From CAJLIR01 sp964408085 (GTDB taxonomy: Bacteria > Bacillota_I > Bacilli_A > RF39 > UBA660), in the NCBI GenBank assembly GCA_964408085.1, contig CAYOYB010000015.1, positions 1-34,007 of the forward strand: a stretch of DNA of 34,007 bases, written 5' to 3'. Below are positions 31,512 to 34,007 of the stretch, one piece after another. A program made the position numbers and the translations under genes. Position 1 is the first letter of the stretch; the number at the start of each line of letters is the position of its first letter. A model generated the notes under the pieces. The model did no database searches and was not told the DNA's origin. It saw only the letters and a program-made list of their open reading frames with translations.

Positions 31512-32030
31512 ATGAAAAAAAATAATAAAATTAACAAAAATAATAAAAATAGTAAAAATAATGCTTCAGAAATGGAAATGGGAAATTTATTTAAAATTAT
31601 TTTAGTAATTTTAGTTGTCTTTGGAGTATTCTATATTTTTACATATTATCTACAAAAAGATAAAAAAACAACAAATGTAGAAAAACCAAATACTATTACA
31701 ACTATCCAATATGATGAAATTTTAATAGGAAATATCTTAAACCAAAGTGAAAGTGATTATTATGTTTTAATAGTTAATAAATCAGACTATGATTCTAGAT
31801 ATAAAAATTATTTATCAAAATCTAGTGCTAAATCTAAATTTTATTATTCTTTAATTGATAATGGATTAAATAGAAGCTATATAACTGATAACAGTAATCT
31901 TATGGTTGAAAATATTCAAGATTTAAAAGTTAGTACAACCTCATTATTAAAAATAAGTAATGGTAAAATAGTTGAAACCTATGATGGTAATTCAGCAGTA
32001 ATGGAAGCTATTATAAACATTAACAAATAA
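31512..32030 (+). CDS. single-pass membrane protein, unknown
   Basis: A 172-aa protein with a Lys/Asn-rich cytoplasmic N-terminus (1-25), one transmembrane helix (about 26-45) and an external domain. The segment EILIGNILNQSESDYYVLIVNKSDYDS (about 70-96) and the closing LLKISNGKIVETYDG suggest an incomplete thioredoxin-like layout, comparable with the protein encoded before trmL, but without Cys and with low certainty. AGGTGA (31502-31507) sets the start. It is followed after 17 nt by the protease gene, probably in one operon. Confidence 0.65.
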   Translation: MKKNNKINKNNKNSKNNASEMEMGNLFKIILVILVVFGVFYIFTYYLQKDKKTTNVEKPNTITTIQYDEILIGNILNQSESDYYVLIVNKSDYDSRYKNYLSKSSAKSKFYYSLIDNGLNRSYITDNSNLMVENIQDLKVSTTSLLKISNGKIVETYDGNSAVMEAIININK

Positions 32031-32047
32031 TGATGAAAGGATAAAGT

Positions 32048-33280
32048 ATGCAAAAAGAAACCAAAAAAAGGCCAAATTTAGATGAAGAACAAGAACTAAC
32101 TGATAAATCAAAAAATGAAATATTTGGTTTAAAAGAGGTAATTGGAATAATCGTTATTACAGCTATTGTTAGCTTTGTAATGGGATTTTCTGTTAAACAG
32201 AATAGTACCACAAAGTCTTTAAGCCGTTATGAAGAAGAATTGCTTTCTAATTATGAATATATTTTAACAAATTATTACAAAAACGTGGATGCTAGAGATT
32301 TAGTAGGCGTTGCCATAAAAGGAATGATAGATTATCTAGATGATCCTTATGCAGATTATATAAGTGCTGATAATATCGACAATTTTAATGTTATAATTAA
32401 GGGAGAATATGATGGAATTGGTATTCAAATTGGTTATAATGATAACAATGAACCAATAGTAACTTATGTTTTTCCAAATTCTCCTGCTGATAGTGTTGGT
32501 CTAAAGGCAAACGATATATTGGTAAAGATTGATGATAACAATGTCTTAGATAAAAAAATAGAAGAAATTAAGGAATTGGTAAGTACCTTTGAGGATAAAG
32601 AGTTCGAAGTAGTTTATAAAAGAGAAAATGAAGAATATCATACTAAATTAAAACGAGGAACTATAGTTGTTGATAGTGTAGAAAAGAAAATCTATGATAA
32701 AGATAATAAAAAAATAGGTTATTTAAAATTAAGTAATTTCGCAACAAATTCATATAAGCAATTTAATGAAAACCTAAAAGAATTAGAAAAAGATGATATT
32801 GAATCGTTAATTATCGATTTAAGAGATAATACAGGTGGCGATTTAGAAAGTGTTGATAGTATCGTTTCCTTATTTATACCTAAAAATGAAGTTATTTATC
32901 AAATGAAAGAAAAAGATAAAATAACTAAATATTATTCCAAAAGTGATACTAAAAGAAATTATCAAATTGTTGTTCTGGTAAATAAAAATAGTGCTTCGGC
33001 CTCAGAATTAATGACAGGTGCATTAAAAGAAATGTATGGTGCTACAATTATAGGTGTAAATACATTTGGTAAAGGAACAGCTCAACAAGTTATTACATTA
33101 AATAATGGAGAACGATATAAATTTACAACTAGAGAATGGTTAACAGCAAAAGGAAATTCAATTGAAGGTATTGGTATTGAACCAACAATTAAAGTTGAAC
33201 AATCAGAAGAATATGCTATTAATCCAAATGAAGAAAATGATGCTCAATTAAAAGAAGCTTTAGAGTATTTGTGTAAATAA
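32048..33280 (+). CDS. ctpA: CtpA-type S41 carboxyl-terminal processing protease
   Basis: A 410-aa membrane-anchored serine protease that trims or degrades extracytoplasmic proteins from their C-terminus. Transmembrane helix at about 31-47; helical cap; PDZ domain at about 115-205, with YDGIGIQIGY and SPADSVGLKANDILVKID; then the S41 domain with LIIDLRDNTGG (254-264). The catalytic Ser lies in SASASE (315-320; S317 fits best) and the general-base Lys is K342 in FGKG, 25 residues on as in CtpB. There is no C-terminal peptidoglycan-binding domain. AAAGGA precedes the start by about 6 nt. The gene likely shares the promoter at 31466. A hairpin terminator follows the stop codon directly. Confidence 0.94.
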   Translation: MQKETKKRPNLDEEQELTDKSKNEIFGLKEVIGIIVITAIVSFVMGFSVKQNSTTKSLSRYEEELLSNYEYILTNYYKNVDARDLVGVAIKGMIDYLDDPYADYISADNIDNFNVIIKGEYDGIGIQIGYNDNNEPIVTYVFPNSPADSVGLKANDILVKIDDNNVLDKKIEEIKELVSTFEDKEFEVVYKRENEEYHTKLKRGTIVVDSVEKKIYDKDNKKIGYLKLSNFATNSYKQFNENLKELEKDDIESLIIDLRDNTGGDLESVDSIVSLFIPKNEVIYQMKEKDKITKYYSKSDTKRNYQIVVLVNKNSASASELMTGALKEMYGATIIGVNTFGKGTAQQVITLNNGERYKFTTREWLTAKGNSIEGIGIEPTIKVEQSEEYAINPNEENDAQLKEALEYLCK

Positions 33281-33310
33281 AGAGAATTATTAAATTAATT
33301 CTCTTTATTT
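33281..33310 (+). terminator. Rho-independent terminator
   Basis: AGAGAATTA (33281-33289) pairs perfectly with TAATTCTCT (33296-33304) over a 6-nt loop, followed by a T-rich tract. It begins with the base after the ctpA stop. Confidence 0.82.
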
Positions 33311-33326
33311 ATTTTAAAAAAAAAGT

Positions 33327-33332
33327 TATAAT
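33327..33332 (+). promoter_or_regulatory. -10 element of the Ntdp-like gene
   Basis: Perfect TATAAT, 18 nt upstream of the chosen start; the -35 region at 17 bp (TTTATT) is poor. Confidence 0.4.
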
Positions 33333-33350
33333 TTACTAGAGGTGATGAAA

Positions 33351-33902
33351 ATGCATAAAATGTGTATGGGAGATAAACTGCAAATCCAATGTTACAAACA
33401 TAATGGAAAAATTCACCGTTCTTGGGATGAAGCTGTATTGTTAGATGAAAAAAAAGAATATTTAGTATTTGGCAATATGAAAACTTTGGTTACTGAAGCA
33501 GAAGGTAATACTTGGAGAACGAAAGAACCAGCTATAATGTATTTTTTTAAAGATAAATGGTTTAATATAATCTGTCAATTAAAGAAAGATGGTATATATT
33601 ATTATTGCAATATTGCTACTCCGTTTATTATTGAAGAAAATACAATAAAATATATTGATTATGATTTGGATTTAAGAATATTTCCTAATTCAGAATATCG
33701 AGTTTTAGATCGTATGGAATATAAGTATCATAAGAAACTTATGAATTATTCTTCTGATTTAGATAAAGCTATAAAAAATGGTTTGGCAGAATTAATAGAA
33801 GAGTATCAAAATAAAGCTTATTATTTTAATGAAAAAATTAATAAAAAATATTGTGAACAATATTTAGAATTAAAAAAAGAAAAAAATAGTAATTATAAAT
33901 AA
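33351..33902 (+). CDS. UPF0374/DUF402 nucleoside tri-/diphosphatase (Ntdp-like)
   Basis: A 183-aa protein of the DUF402 family matching the Firmicute nucleoside tri- and diphosphatases (Ntdp, UPF0374). Family signatures are present throughout: GDKLQIQCYKHNGKIHRSW (7-25), EGNTWRTKEPAIMYFFKDKWFN (about 50-71), DGIYYYCNIATPF (about 81-93) and IKYIDYDLDLRIFP (about 101-114), whose acidic residues bind the metal. A role in hydrolysing NTP/NDP is expected from the family. I chose ATG 33351 because AGAGGTGA (33338-33345) precedes it and overlaps the in-frame GTG 33342 and ATG 33345. It has its own -10 element; no clear terminator follows. Confidence 0.92.
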   Translation: MHKMCMGDKLQIQCYKHNGKIHRSWDEAVLLDEKKEYLVFGNMKTLVTEAEGNTWRTKEPAIMYFFKDKWFNIICQLKKDGIYYYCNIATPFIIEENTIKYIDYDLDLRIFPNSEYRVLDRMEYKYHKKLMNYSSDLDKAIKNGLAELIEEYQNKAYYFNEKINKKYCEQYLELKKEKNSNYK

Positions 33903-34007
33903 AAAAACGAATATAATAGCAATGTAGAAGTAAAAAATGTCATACATATCATAAAATTTGTAAAAAAATGCAAATAAAGTAAAAAAAGTGTTGACTTGAG
34001 TGAAAAC
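33903..34007 (+). other. intergenic tail with a possible -35 element
   Basis: A/T-rich, no gene visible. TTGACT at 33991-33996 is a good -35 whose -10 would fall just beyond the window (about 34014), suggesting a transcription unit starting to the right. Confidence 0.3.

Overview
The window comes from a very AT-rich, compact Gram-positive genome of the Firmicutes/Bacilli-to-Mollicutes branch. I would place it among uncultivated gut-type lineages such as RF39 or Erysipelotrichia relatives, but that is inference. Evidence for a low-GC Firmicute is the genome-encoded CCA on every tRNA, strong AGGAGG-type ribosome binding sites, Sec lipoproteins, AddAB, a CdaA/CdaR pair, a D,D-carboxypeptidase and an UPF0374/Ntdp-type phosphatase. 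TGA is used as a stop by several clear genes (addB, the BrxD-like and helicase genes, the CmpB-type membrane gene) and Trp is TGG, so the standard bacterial code applies, not the mycoplasma code.

Layout. 1-3757: two same-strand tRNA arrays (Tyr-Gln-Lys, then Leu-Ser-fMet-Asp-Phe-Arg-Pro-Ala) separated by a convergent FAD-oxidoreductase/carboxypeptidase pair. 3969-8278: accessory-looking single genes: a P-loop kinase-like protein, a small membrane protein, a MerR regulator lacking its effector domain and co-transcribed with a soluble VirD4/TraG-like ATPase, a NUDIX hydrolase and a CmpB-family membrane protein. 8342-13591: a tight three-gene operon encoding a membrane-anchored TerB-N/TerB-C protein, a BrxD-like ATPase and a BrxHI/Lhr-like helicase, followed by an 88-residue unknown with its own promoter. 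I regard this as the most interesting system here, a minimal BREX-related module without methylase or PglZ. 14054-19138: an isoprenoid and cell-surface operon (IspH fused to a prenyl diphosphate synthase, membrane-anchored SGNH hydrolase, TraB/GumN lipoprotein, GH5 lipoprotein). 19301-25447: an unknown gene converging on addBA. 25547-33902: a chromosomal core stretch with trmL, an acidic membrane-anchored protein, cdaA-cdaR, a DUF378 protein, a LolA/GerS-like lipoprotein, a CtpA-type protease and an Ntdp-like phosphatase.

Regulatory style is uniform. Promoters are usually a 17-bp-spaced -35/-10 with a TGn extension, placed so close to the gene that leaders would be about 8-25 nt. Terminators are short hairpins with T-runs, and at three convergent junctions one bidirectional hairpin contains both stop codons. 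No CRISPR array, insertion sequence, rRNA or riboswitch was seen, and no gene-free stretch exceeds 300 bases.
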